Part shown: one piece after another, positions 26,046-34,355 of the stretch | How the letters are laid out: each line of letters opens with the position of its first letter | How positions within the stretch are numbered: position 1 is the first letter of the stretch | Origin: Legionella_C dresdenensis | GTDB taxonomy: Bacteria; Pseudomonadota; Gammaproteobacteria; Legionellales; Legionellaceae | DNA: 64,000 nucleotides | NCBI RefSeq assembly: GCF_042649825.1 | Contig: NZ_JBHSAB010000001.1 | Coordinates: 1 to 64,000, forward strand | Reading direction: 5' to 3' | The notes under the pieces: model-generated | Databases searched by the model: none | What the model saw: only the letters and a program-made list of their open reading frames with translations | Told to the model about the DNA's origin: nothing | Translations under genes and position numbers: made by a program

Positions 26046-27326
26046 CTAATCCAAACGTATCCTCGGGTGTACCAATTTATTGATCTTCTCCGACAACCAC
26101 AATAAATACCCTTTAATTATCCCATGAATGCTTTTCTGATAATTACGGTAAATATAATGATAGGTCCAATTGGCAATTATCCCTTGCAGGAATAGCCCCC
26201 GCAATAAACCATACTTTCCTAGCGAGCCATAAGCATTGTATTTCCCCAAAGAAACAAAACCGCCTAAATGCCGGTAATGGAAGGGAGGGAGCGGTTTGCC
26301 TTTTAAATATTTTGGCAGATATTTAATTAAAAATTTTGCTTGCTGATGCGCAACTTGTGCAGTAGGTGGTAAACCGCCGCTGACAACATACGCACAATCG
26401 CCTACTGCAAAAATGTTATCATCCAGGGTAGTCTGTAACGTCGGTTTGACACACAGCATGTTATTTTTCTGAGTTTCAAGCCCATCAAGCGAATTCAGAA
26501 AATCAGGCGCTTTAACGCCGGCAGCCCAAACCATCAGGGTTGATTCGATTAAACGACCATCATTGAGCTTTAAACCATTTTCTTCAGCAGCAACTGCATT
26601 AGTATTAACCATCACATTAATACCAAGCCCTGACAAGAGCTCCTTGACTGCAATTGAGATTTTTTCCGGAAAAGCGGAGAGCAGGCGAGAACCGCTTTCA
26701 ATCAGGTTAATGGAAATGGGTTTTTGAAATTTTATATTGCTGTAATTTTCAGTCATTTCAACAAGCTGAACCAGTTCAGCGACCAGTTCAACCCCTGTTG
26801 CCCCGCCACCGACAACGGATATCGTCATGCCCGAGCGATTTAAAGCGCAGCGCAGGAGATTCATCCGTACATGTTGATTAAACTGATCGGCCTCAGTGCG
26901 GCTATCAATAAAAAAACAGCGCTCGGAAACCCCTGGAATATTAAAATCATTGGCATGACTGCCCACGGCAATAATCAGCACATCATATTCAACTTCCCGC
27001 GCAGGGGCAATTTCAATGCCATCCGGCATGGTAATTGGCTTTAATTTAATCTTGCGTTGAGTGCGATCAAGGCCCGCCATTTCGCCGGGTACATAAGTAA
27101 AATGATGTTGGGAAGCATGTGCCGTTAAAGAAACCTGTTGCTGGTACAGATCATTGGTTCCAGCCGCGATGGTATGCAAAATTGGTTTCCATATATGAAC
27201 AAAATCCTTGTCAATAAGAGTAATCGTATTTTGTTTGCGCGAGCCGAGGGTATTTCCCAGCTGAGTAGCAATTTCAAGCCCGGCAACGCCGCCGCCTACA
27301 ATAGCTATATGACTATTTTTATTCAT
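26046..27326 (-). CDS. ndh: Type II NADH dehydrogenase (NAD(P)/FAD oxidoreductase)
   Basis: Single-subunit, non-proton-pumping NADH:quinone oxidoreductase at the inner face of the membrane. 426 aa; the FAD-binding VGGGVAGLEIATQLG is at the N-terminus and the NADH-binding VVGGGATGVELVAEL is central. The redox-cofactor block is IFAVGDCAYV. The C-terminal YRHLGGFVSLGKYNAYGSLG and a following amphipathic/hydrophobic stretch are typical of membrane attachment. ATG at 27326 preceded by AAGG. It could also be a sulfide:quinone-type relative, but the length and C-terminus favour Ndh. Confidence 0.9.
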   Translation of the reverse strand: MNKNSHIAIVGGGVAGLEIATQLGNTLGSRKQNTITLIDKDFVHIWKPILHTIAAGTNDLYQQQVSLTAHASQHHFTYVPGEMAGLDRTQRKIKLKPITMPDGIEIAPAREVEYDVLIIAVGSHANDFNIPGVSERCFFIDSRTEADQFNQHVRMNLLRCALNRSGMTISVVGGGATGVELVAELVQLVEMTENYSNIKFQKPISINLIESGSRLLSAFPEKISIAVKELLSGLGINVMVNTNAVAAEENGLKLNDGRLIESTLMVWAAGVKAPDFLNSLDGLETQKNNMLCVKPTLQTTLDDNIFAVGDCAYVVSGGLPPTAQVAHQQAKFLIKYLPKYLKGKPLPPFHYRHLGGFVSLGKYNAYGSLGKYGLLRGLFLQGIIANWTYHYIYRNYQKSIHGIIKGYLLWLSEKINKLVHPRIRLD

Positions 27327-27403
27327 TATGGCTGCCTTTTGTTAATTTTACCTTAATGTTAGCAAATTATACTAATTTTTTAATTGTTTATTGCGAGAAA
27401 AAA

Positions 27404-28129
27404 ATGCCAAAAGCTGTTTTTAATAGTCGCGTGGTTCAGGAAATAATACAAGCAGAAAGAAACTATAATAAAAACATCAGTAAAATTGCCTGTATTGAGC
27501 CGGCGAATAAATTTTGCCTGATGCATTCCATGAAAGAAGCGTTAAACAGGTTTAAAAATATTTCTGATGAGCTCCTTGCTAATATTGAGAAAGCGCGACA
27601 GGATGACATCATTGAAGATGGGGAAGAATGGATAGCTTTACGTGCAGAGAGAAGCGAATTGTTATGCCGGTTTTTTACAGAGCTGGGAGAATATACAAAG
27701 CTTTATGATCGCTACAATTCTTATCCTGCTAAATATTATAAAAAGTTTGATAATACAATGCTACGCGAACATGCATGTCAGCTTGGCGCCGTCTTAATTA
27801 ATCCCGTGCAGCATGGTCCCCGTTATAAATTACTATTTCAAGCAACACAAAGCGATAGAACTTTAGACCAAAAATATCTACAAAAATTTTTAGGGTTAGA
27901 GGTAAGTATTGAAAAAAATATTAAAGAGGCACAGGATGCTGCTTCCAGTTATACAGTAGTTGAAAAGGTGACGAACATTGTTGCGCCGATTGCAGCAACC
28001 ACCCTATTGAAGATATCAAACATGTGGGCAAAAACGGAAGAGATTCCACCAGAAACCCTGACCATTGACGATTTTGAAGTCGTGAATATTGAGGATGACA
28101 ACGAATCAGACTCTTCATGCTCTGTATAA
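27404..28129 (+). CDS. Hypothetical protein with acidic C-terminal tail
   Basis: 241 aa from ATG 27404 (MPKAVFNSRVV), preceded by GCGAGAAAAA; an in-frame ATG at 27356 is less likely. Mostly helical and charged; a weakly hydrophobic segment (NIVAPIAATTLLKISNMWA) lies near residue 200. The last 20 residues are Glu/Asp/Ser-rich (IEDDNESDSSCSV), a composition reported to favour Dot/Icm secretion signals in Legionella. I recognise no domain. The gene is divergent from ndh. Confidence 0.7.
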   Translation: MPKAVFNSRVVQEIIQAERNYNKNISKIACIEPANKFCLMHSMKEALNRFKNISDELLANIEKARQDDIIEDGEEWIALRAERSELLCRFFTELGEYTKLYDRYNSYPAKYYKKFDNTMLREHACQLGAVLINPVQHGPRYKLLFQATQSDRTLDQKYLQKFLGLEVSIEKNIKEAQDAASSYTVVEKVTNIVAPIAATTLLKISNMWAKTEEIPPETLTIDDFEVVNIEDDNESDSSCSV

Positions 28130-28133
28130 GGAG

Positions 28134-28153
28134 TATTGGGCTGTGAAGCCCAA
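28134..28153. terminator. TTGGGCTGTGAAGCCCAA hairpin
   Basis: A short palindrome (TTGGGCT GTG AAGCCCAA) lies between the ends of two convergent genes. It belongs to the dispersed GGGCTnnAAGCCC family and could stop transcription from both sides. There is no clear T-run. Confidence 0.45.
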
Positions 28154-28168
28154 CACACCTTTTGGCTC

Positions 28169-29347
28169 TTATTTGTTCTCCGTGCCTCGGCCATAGGCGA
28201 TTAAGAAACAGGCTAATGCACATAAAAAATAAAACCAGGGTAAATATAAAGGCGAATAAGCGATTGTAATACCGCTTATTGCACTGATAATGGAAGCGAA
28301 AACCATTCTGGACATATTTAGTATTGCGGTGGCTGTTCCGGCATTGTCTGTGTATTCGGATAATGCGAGCGATAAACTGGGAGCGTTGGTAAAACAAATG
28401 CCTAAATTAATGATTAACACAGGCGCCAATGTAAGCAATGTCAGGCCGTAGAAATAAAATAACGCCAACATCAGAGTTGCACTGAATAGAAGGGTTGCCG
28501 AACCAAAATGAATATTCCAGATCATAGGGCGTTTTGTTCTTAAATAGATGCCCAGGTAATTTCCCAGCACCATCGTGACGCCATTACTGGCAAAGATAAC
28601 CGCATACGTTAATGGATCCCGGTGTAAATTATCTATAATTATAAACGATGCGTTTGTAACAGTTATCATAATGCAGGAATATGAAAAGCTGATGATGGCA
28701 ATATAACGCCATAATTTTTTATGGCTCAAAATGACGCGATAATCCATCAATGATTGAATAATGGAGACATGATGCTCCTTTTTTTTCCAGAAAGGGGATT
28801 CTTCAAGGTTTATAGAAGACAACCAGAATAAAACAAAACCAATCAGTATCATAAATATAAATGTTGCCCGCCAGCCGAAATTAATAAAAATGATTGAACC
28901 GATTAAAGGAGATATGATAGGCGACACCGAAACAATCATTGAAATAAACGACAGCCTTTGCGCTCGTTCAACAGCATCGCTGATATCGCGCGAAGATGAA
29001 AAGGCAACGATATTGGCGCAACAGACTGTAAATCCTTGTAATGTCCTGGCTATAATTAATATCTCGATACTGGTTGCGAAAACACAGACGAGCGTTGCAA
29101 ACGTAAAAAGATACAGACTGTAATTTAAAATTCTTACCCGGCCATAATGATCAATTAAAGGGCCCCAAATTAACTGAGAAATGCCAAACACGAAGAAAAA
29201 CAGGTTTAAGGTTAATTGAGCGGCTGCATGAGTAGTATGAAAATAATTTGTGATTGCTGGCAGTGCCGGTTGATAAAGATCAAAAACAATCAGCGAGAAT
29301 GCTGATAAAAAACCAATATAAAAAACCTGTATTTTGTTATTAACCAT
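28169..29347 (-). CDS. MFS transporter, Bcr/CflA drug-resistance type
   Basis: 392 aa with 12 predicted membrane helices. The N-terminal LIVFDLYQPALPAI and GISQLIWGPLIDHYGRVR match the DHA1 Bcr/CflA subgroup (motif A-like G-x-L-x-D-x-x-G-R). Such proteins export drugs or small metabolites by proton antiport. The substrate cannot be told. The start at 29347 is divergent from anmK and separated by under 60 bp. Confidence 0.88.
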   Translation of the reverse strand: MVNNKIQVFYIGFLSAFSLIVFDLYQPALPAITNYFHTTHAAAQLTLNLFFFVFGISQLIWGPLIDHYGRVRILNYSLYLFTFATLVCVFATSIEILIIARTLQGFTVCCANIVAFSSSRDISDAVERAQRLSFISMIVSVSPIISPLIGSIIFINFGWRATFIFMILIGFVLFWLSSINLEESPFWKKKEHHVSIIQSLMDYRVILSHKKLWRYIAIISFSYSCIMITVTNASFIIIDNLHRDPLTYAVIFASNGVTMVLGNYLGIYLRTKRPMIWNIHFGSATLLFSATLMLALFYFYGLTLLTLAPVLIINLGICFTNAPSLSLALSEYTDNAGTATAILNMSRMVFASIISAISGITIAYSPLYLPWFYFLCALACFLIAYGRGTENK

Positions 29348-29405
29348 GTTTATGATCTCAATATCGAACGGCTTAAGTATCGCATATAAATTAGGAAATA
29401 TAACT

Positions 29406-30512
29406 ATGAGTTTATATATAGGATTAATGTCAGGAACCAGTATGGATGGTATTGATGCGGCATTGATTAATACAGATAATCATCAATTTATCCATGGCAT
29501 AACACGTCCATATAGTGAACATGCCCAGCATTTTCTTGATCAGGCATTAGTTCAGACTAAACAGGAAATTGGTTATTTTAACCAGCTGAACACTATTCTG
29601 GGTTGTGAGTTCGCACTGGCGGCTATGCAGGTTTTGGCAGAAAGCAATTATCAGGCGAGTGATATTACCGCCATTGGCAGCCATGGCCAGACGATAGCTC
29701 ACGATGCCATGGCTAAAATTCCCTATACTGTACAATTAGGTTGTGCCCATACTATTGCTGAAATGACTGGAATTACCGTGGTTGCCGATTTCAGAACCCG
29801 CGATCTGGCTACAGGCGGGCAGGGGGCCCCTTTTGCGCCAGTGTACCATCAGGCCCTGTTTAAGAAAAATTACTATCCGCTTGCAGTCGTTAATGTGGGC
29901 GGTATTGCCAATATTACCTGGCTTGGCGATTCAGGTTCGGTTAAAGGTTACGATACCGGCCCTGGCAATTGCCTGATGGATGCCTGGACAGACATGCACT
30001 TGCAAATGCCTTATGATGACAATGGCAATTGGGCTGCAACGGGTAAAATAATTAATTCCTTGCTGGATAAGATGCTGGCAGACAGCTATTTTTCCCGATC
30101 AGCGCCCAAAAGCATAGGAAAAGAATATTTTTCGCTGGAATGGCTTAATCAGCGCCTTAATTATTTAAAAAAATATAATCCTGAAGATATCCAGGCAACG
30201 TTGTTACGGTTGACTGCGCACACTATCGCCAATGCCGTTCGAGCTGAGGCTGCCATGCCCGGCCAATTGATTATCTGTGGCGGGGGGGCACATAATCGGG
30301 CATTATTAGCCGCGCTTTCTGAATTATTATCTGGCGTTGAGGTGATTTCATCGCAGGCTCTGGGTATCAGTCCCGATTATATTGAGGCAATGATGTTTGC
30401 CTGGCTTGCTGAGAAGACTATAACGCGAACACCCGTTAATCTGTCAACGATTACAGGGGCCAGGCACGCGGCTATTTTAGGGGCGATTTATCCGGCTGGA
30501 ATTTTGCCATGA
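29406..30512 (+). CDS. anmK: Anhydro-N-acetylmuramic acid kinase
   Basis: Recycles murein: phosphorylates and opens 1,6-anhydro-MurNAc to MurNAc-6-phosphate. 368 aa from ATG 29406 with AGGAAA upstream; the open frame extends further back without homology. N-terminal GLMSGTSMDGIDAAL, then GSHGQTIAH, the ATP-binding NVGGIANITWL, GYDTGPGNCLMD and a C-terminal ICGGGAHN are all canonical. It pairs functionally with the murein enzymes MltG and the YkuD transpeptidase in this window. Confidence 0.96.
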   Translation: MSLYIGLMSGTSMDGIDAALINTDNHQFIHGITRPYSEHAQHFLDQALVQTKQEIGYFNQLNTILGCEFALAAMQVLAESNYQASDITAIGSHGQTIAHDAMAKIPYTVQLGCAHTIAEMTGITVVADFRTRDLATGGQGAPFAPVYHQALFKKNYYPLAVVNVGGIANITWLGDSGSVKGYDTGPGNCLMDAWTDMHLQMPYDDNGNWAATGKIINSLLDKMLADSYFSRSAPKSIGKEYFSLEWLNQRLNYLKKYNPEDIQATLLRLTAHTIANAVRAEAAMPGQLIICGGGAHNRALLAALSELLSGVEVISSQALGISPDYIEAMMFAWLAEKTITRTPVNLSTITGARHAAILGAIYPAGILP

Positions 30513-30524
30513 TAACGAATTGTC

Positions 30525-30557
30525 GGGTCAAAGCAACCCAACCTATAAAGATTTAAA
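30525..30557. repeat. GTCGGGTC/ACCCAACCTA repeat, half copy
   Basis: GTCGGGTCAAAGCAACCCAACCTATAAAG resembles the right arm of the GTAGGTTGGGTC family. It lies just after anmK and can form a short stem. Confidence 0.5.
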
Positions 30558-30626
30558 CATAAAAGCAGGTTGTGGCGTTTTGCCCCGACATTCACTTGAC
30601 TATACAGCCTGCTTGCGTTGTAATGT

Positions 30627-31940
30627 GTGATTTTCAATAATCAAGTTAAGCCATTGAACACAAAGTTATCCAATTCACCTGCTCCAGGCAGGTTTAATGC
30701 TTATATTATTTTTTTGCTATCGGCATCATTTTATTTGTACGAGTTCGTCCTTCAAGTAGCTCCGAGCGTCATGGCCGACTCGATGATGCGCACTTTTCAG
30801 GTTAACGCTGCCGGGTTTGGCATCATATCGGCTTTTTATTTTTATGCCTATGCGCCAATGCAATTACCCGCCGGGTTAATGTTTGATCGTTACGGGCCGC
30901 GTAAACTCATGACTTACGCCCTGATTTTATGCGCAGCAGGCTCTTTCTTTTTTGCGTCAACCTCAGGCCTGTTTACTGCGGGTCTTGGCCGTTTTCTGAT
31001 CGGCGTTGGTTCAGCATTTTCATTTATTGGCGTTTTGGTTTTGATTTCACGCTGGTTCCCGCCCCGGCAATTTGCTTTCCTTGCCGGTATTGCGCAGTTA
31101 ATGAGTTCAGTAGGCGCCATGTTTGGCGAAGTGCCTCTGGCGGCACTGATTGAGCATGTTGGCTGGCGTTCGGCCAGCTTCATTCTGGCATTTGTTGGCC
31201 TGGCGCTGGCTTTGTTAATTTGGCTTGTTATCAGGGATTATCCGCATCAGCCTACCCAGACCGCGCCGAAACGGCAATTTATTGATGAATGGAAACGGTT
31301 ACATGCAGTATGCAGCCGATCCTATACCTGGCATATAGGTCTTTATGCCTGCGCAATATGGACTCCTATCGCTGTTTTTGCCGCACTATGGGGTGTTCCC
31401 TATCTGCAGCAGAAATTTGACATCAGTGTCATTACTGCATCCAGTTTATGTAGCATGATCTGGCTGGGTATTGGAATTGGCAGCCCGCTTCTGGGCTGGG
31501 TTAGCGACCGTATCGAAAGCAGACGTATAGCCTTGGCCATCAGTTCCGTATTTGGCTTGATTGCCACTATTCTGGTTTTATATGTGCCTAATGTTTCGTT
31601 GAGTCAAATGTACTGGGTTTTACTCATGTTTGGCATAGGCGCAGGCGGACAGACTGTCAGTTTCGCTGTAGTCAAGGATAATAATCCCGCTGAGCTTGTA
31701 GGTACAGCCTCCGGTTTTAACAATTTATCGGTATTGATTGGCGGGGCAGTATTTCAACCTTTGGTTGGTATATTTCTCCATCACTTCAGCAATGACTGGT
31801 ATCAAACCGGCGGTGTTCATGTCTATTCAACAGCCAATTACAATAAAGCACTGCTTGTGATGCCCATATGCTATTTGTTGAGCTTCATTATTGTAGCTTT
31901 CTTTTTAAAAGAATCTCATCCTGGAAGGGTGAAAGAGTGA
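30627..31940 (+). CDS. MFS transporter
   Basis: 437 aa with 12 membrane helices. Residues 25-60 (FLLSASFYLYEFVLQVAPSV) and GLMFDRYGPRKLM (MFS motif A) mark the first half, with SDRIESRRIA in the central loop. I placed the start at a GTG (30627); a TTG at 30654 (MNTKLSNSPAPG) is also possible. It resembles the organic-anion/metabolite MFS group common in Legionella; the cargo is unknown. It follows anmK on the same strand but with a 114-bp gap. Confidence 0.88.
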   Translation: MIFNNQVKPLNTKLSNSPAPGRFNAYIIFLLSASFYLYEFVLQVAPSVMADSMMRTFQVNAAGFGIISAFYFYAYAPMQLPAGLMFDRYGPRKLMTYALILCAAGSFFFASTSGLFTAGLGRFLIGVGSAFSFIGVLVLISRWFPPRQFAFLAGIAQLMSSVGAMFGEVPLAALIEHVGWRSASFILAFVGLALALLIWLVIRDYPHQPTQTAPKRQFIDEWKRLHAVCSRSYTWHIGLYACAIWTPIAVFAALWGVPYLQQKFDISVITASSLCSMIWLGIGIGSPLLGWVSDRIESRRIALAISSVFGLIATILVLYVPNVSLSQMYWVLLMFGIGAGGQTVSFAVVKDNNPAELVGTASGFNNLSVLIGGAVFQPLVGIFLHHFSNDWYQTGGVHVYSTANYNKALLVMPICYLLSFIIVAFFLKESHPGRVKE

Positions 31941-31947
31941 TTGCACG

Positions 31948-32050
31948 TGTAGGTTGGGTCGTTTGACCCAACAAGCATTTCTCAAATACACCAAACCCAA
32001 GGGCTGATTGGAGATTGGTAATGTTGGGTCAAAATGGCCTAACCTACAAA
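31948..32050. repeat. Paired GTAGGTTGGGTC repeats (inverted doublet)
   Basis: The left unit GTAGGTTGGGTCGTTTGACCCAACA and the right unit TGTTGGGTCAAAATGGCCTAACCTAC are inverted around a unique spacer. The same layout recurs at 61497-61616, including the following AAAATTGTC. It may fold as one long stem after the MFS gene. Confidence 0.75.
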
Positions 32051-32114
32051 AATTGTCTTGTGCAAAGGTGGGTTAGTGAGCTATTTATTATTTTAATATT
32101 ATTATCATCAGGTA

Positions 32115-32126
32115 AATGATATCATT
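32115..32126. promoter_or_regulatory. Possible Fur-type operator
   Basis: AATGATATCATT is a perfect 12-bp palindrome 33 bp before the LbtU-like start; AATATTATTATCATC precedes it. It resembles the inverted halves of a Fur box with one central base fewer. Iron regulation would suit a siderophore porin, but this was matched by eye only. Confidence 0.35.
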
Positions 32127-32158
32127 AAGCGTTTTTGTCTGGACTACAAAATTAAAAT

Positions 32159-33808
32159 ATGGACGTTATTTCTTCCAAAGCAGATTTTCTCTATACAAAC
32201 GTGCGCAGTTTAAGCTTACTTGGCTTATTGATGCTTAGCCCGATAAGTGCATATGCTATTGAAGTCAGTGAAGAATACCTGAAAGCGCTTATTGAAGAGA
32301 CAAAAGCCCTGCATAAAGAAGCTCGAGAACTGAGAGTCGAAGTAACCCAATTGAAAAAACAGCTTGTGGCTAATAAAGCGGCTACTCCAGCGAAATCCGC
32401 TAAACAGACCAGGCCTGCTGCCTCAGTACCAGTTAAACCTCTAGCTGCAACGCCTGCCAAATCAACGCCCCCTCCAGTTACTTCCGTTCCGCCTGTTAAC
32501 AGTGATGATATTTACCGTGATGCCAGTGTTTTGAAACCAAAGCCAACGCCCGCTTTACCTTTTATAAACGCGCCAATTTACCTTGCGCCGTCACTGGGCT
32601 TACCGCCGCCATACAACGGTTCACAGTTATTAACAAATATATCGCAAACCAACAGTGATCTTATGGCGCTGCAGTTCAGACAGTCAATGGTTGGGAATAA
32701 TCAGCCCGGCGATTATTATCTGGTCTTGAGCGGTTCATTAAATGCTCAGGTAAGCACCATGCAACCTTATATTGATGACAGTCAGAGCGATATTGATCTG
32801 ACTGGAGCAAATATCACTGCACTTGCTGGAATTGGTAAATGGGTCACAGGGTTTCTAAGCCTGGACTTTGATAACCTGCCGCCTGACGGCCTTAATCCAC
32901 CACAAATTGGCCCGCGCTATCTCAACTCGCGTATTTACCTTGATCAGGGTTTTATTACTATTGGTAATCTTGACGCAGGTGATGCTTATGCATCCATTGG
33001 GCAAATGTACTTGCCTTTCGGACAATATGACGGGTTTGCAATTAACAGTCCATTAACGTCATCCTTATTCACTACTATTGAACGGCCAATATTACTGGGA
33101 TACAGCCAAAGCAATGATACAACCGAATTTGATCTGGAGTTTTACGGATATCAGGGCGAGACGACAGTAACAAGCGCAACAGCCATCAATGAGTGGGGCG
33201 CTAGCGCGGATTACTATCTTAACAAGAATAACTGGAATGCGAATGTAGGATTTGGTTATATTTCCAATATAGCTGATTCAGAAGGAATGCAAATTAATGG
33301 GCAGTATGCGATTCAGTGCGATGTTTTTGGTGGTTTTGCATATCCCTGCAACAATGGTGAAAGCCTGGTGCACAAAGTACCTGGTTTTGATACCCATGGC
33401 AGCTTTACTTATGGCCCATTCAGCGTAATTTCAGAATATATCACTGCTACCCGTCATTTTGATCGGGGCGACCTTGGCTTTAACCGCCATGGCGCAAGAC
33501 CGGCAGCATTTGATGTTGAAGCAGGCCTGCAATTTAAATTCCTTAAAAAACCCAGTATCGTTTCCGTTGGTTATGGCTATACTAAAGAAGCGCTTGCTTT
33601 ATTATTACCGGCCAAACAGTATGTTGCCACCGTAAGTACTTCATTGTGGCGCAACACTACGCAAAGCCTGAGCTTTGAACATGATGTCAATTACGGCCGT
33701 ACCAGTGAAGCGGGCGGGCAGGGATTGCCGGTTTACTTTAAGATTGACAGGATCAATCTTGGTAAGAGCAGCAATACGGTATTATTTGCAATTAACGCCA
33801 GTTTTTAA
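32159..33808 (+). CDS. lbtU: LbtU-family outer-membrane siderophore porin
   Basis: Predicted TonB-independent outer-membrane beta-barrel for siderophore uptake, as LbtU does for legiobactin. 549 aa: a signal peptide (SLLGLLMLSPISAYA, cleaved near residue 34), a short coiled coil (ETKALHKEARELRVEVTQLKKQL), a Pro/Ala/Lys-rich linker, then about 400 residues of alternating beta strands ending in NASF with the terminal Phe used for barrel assembly. No TonB box is visible. The N-terminal coiled coil plus barrel is the DUF3573-type layout. A small lipoprotein follows 13 bp later. The specific siderophore is inferred from the family only. Confidence 0.82.
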   Translation: MDVISSKADFLYTNVRSLSLLGLLMLSPISAYAIEVSEEYLKALIEETKALHKEARELRVEVTQLKKQLVANKAATPAKSAKQTRPAASVPVKPLAATPAKSTPPPVTSVPPVNSDDIYRDASVLKPKPTPALPFINAPIYLAPSLGLPPPYNGSQLLTNISQTNSDLMALQFRQSMVGNNQPGDYYLVLSGSLNAQVSTMQPYIDDSQSDIDLTGANITALAGIGKWVTGFLSLDFDNLPPDGLNPPQIGPRYLNSRIYLDQGFITIGNLDAGDAYASIGQMYLPFGQYDGFAINSPLTSSLFTTIERPILLGYSQSNDTTEFDLEFYGYQGETTVTSATAINEWGASADYYLNKNNWNANVGFGYISNIADSEGMQINGQYAIQCDVFGGFAYPCNNGESLVHKVPGFDTHGSFTYGPFSVISEYITATRHFDRGDLGFNRHGARPAAFDVEAGLQFKFLKKPSIVSVGYGYTKEALALLLPAKQYVATVSTSLWRNTTQSLSFEHDVNYGRTSEAGGQGLPVYFKIDRINLGKSSNTVLFAINASF

Positions 33809-33821
33809 CAGGGAATTAATT

Positions 33822-34055
33822 ATGACAAAAATGATGAGATTAATACTGATTCTGGCACCTATCTCAGGACTAACTGGTTGTATTATCGAGCCGGCTGACT
33901 CCTTTGATACATTAGGCTCAACATCCAGTGCCTTATCAGCTAATGTCAATAAAGTACCGTCCCAATTAAACAATTCGACAACCTTTGTAAAACACCGGCT
34001 TCCACAGCGTATACACAATCGTCGCCATCATTCATTACATTCGTCTTCAGATTAA
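33822..34055 (+). CDS. Small lipoprotein
   Basis: 77 aa from ATG 33822, with AGGGAA upstream. A type II signal peptide (MMRLILILAPISG) ends in the lipobox LTGC, with Cys20 as the lipidated residue. The mature part is short, Ser/Thr-rich then basic and His-rich at the end (HNRRHHSLHSSS), which could bind metal, though this is speculation. It lies 13 bp after the porin and is probably co-transcribed with it. Confidence 0.7.
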   Translation: MTKMMRLILILAPISGLTGCIIEPADSFDTLGSTSSALSANVNKVPSQLNNSTTFVKHRLPQRIHNRRHHSLHSSSD

Positions 34056-34068
34056 CACCGCTATTTTC

Positions 34069-34289
34069 CCTCTCCCTAACCCTCTCCCGATACGGGAGAG
34101 GGGACTTATTCATGAATGCTCTCTCCTGGATTTATTCATGGATACTCCTCTCCCGTATCGGGAGAGTGTTTAGGGAGAGGAGACTTATTCATGGATACCC
34201 CTTCTCCCGTATCGGGAGAGTATTTAGGGAGAGGAGACTTATTCATGGATACTCCCTCTCCCGTATCGGGAGAGGGCTGGGGAGAGGGA
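34069..34289. repeat. 54-bp tandem repeat built on CTCTCCCGTATCGGGAGAG hairpins
   Basis: Four copies of the palindrome CTCCCGTATCGGGAG (first as CTCCCGATACGGGAG) start at 34084, 34150, 34204 and 34258; the last three are exactly 54 bp apart. Each is followed by TTTAGGGAGAGGAGACTTAT and TCATGGATAC. Because 54 is a multiple of three, open frames run through it in several phases, but they are artefacts of the repeat. The block fills the gap between the lipoprotein and the next gene and starts with CCCTCTCCCTAACCCTCTCCC, a common dispersed bacterial repeat. Confidence 0.9.
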
Positions 34290-34355
34290 AAAAATACATT
34301 TAATTTCATATTATTTTTGTGATAATCTCAATTAAATAAATACTGGAGATTGGTC

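Noticed and set aside
34112..34322. Two overlapping plus-strand open frames with repeated RERRLIHGY / LGRGDLFMD units
   Set aside because: They are translations in two phases of the 54-bp tandem repeat, whose period is a multiple of three; no ribosome site and no single favoured frame.
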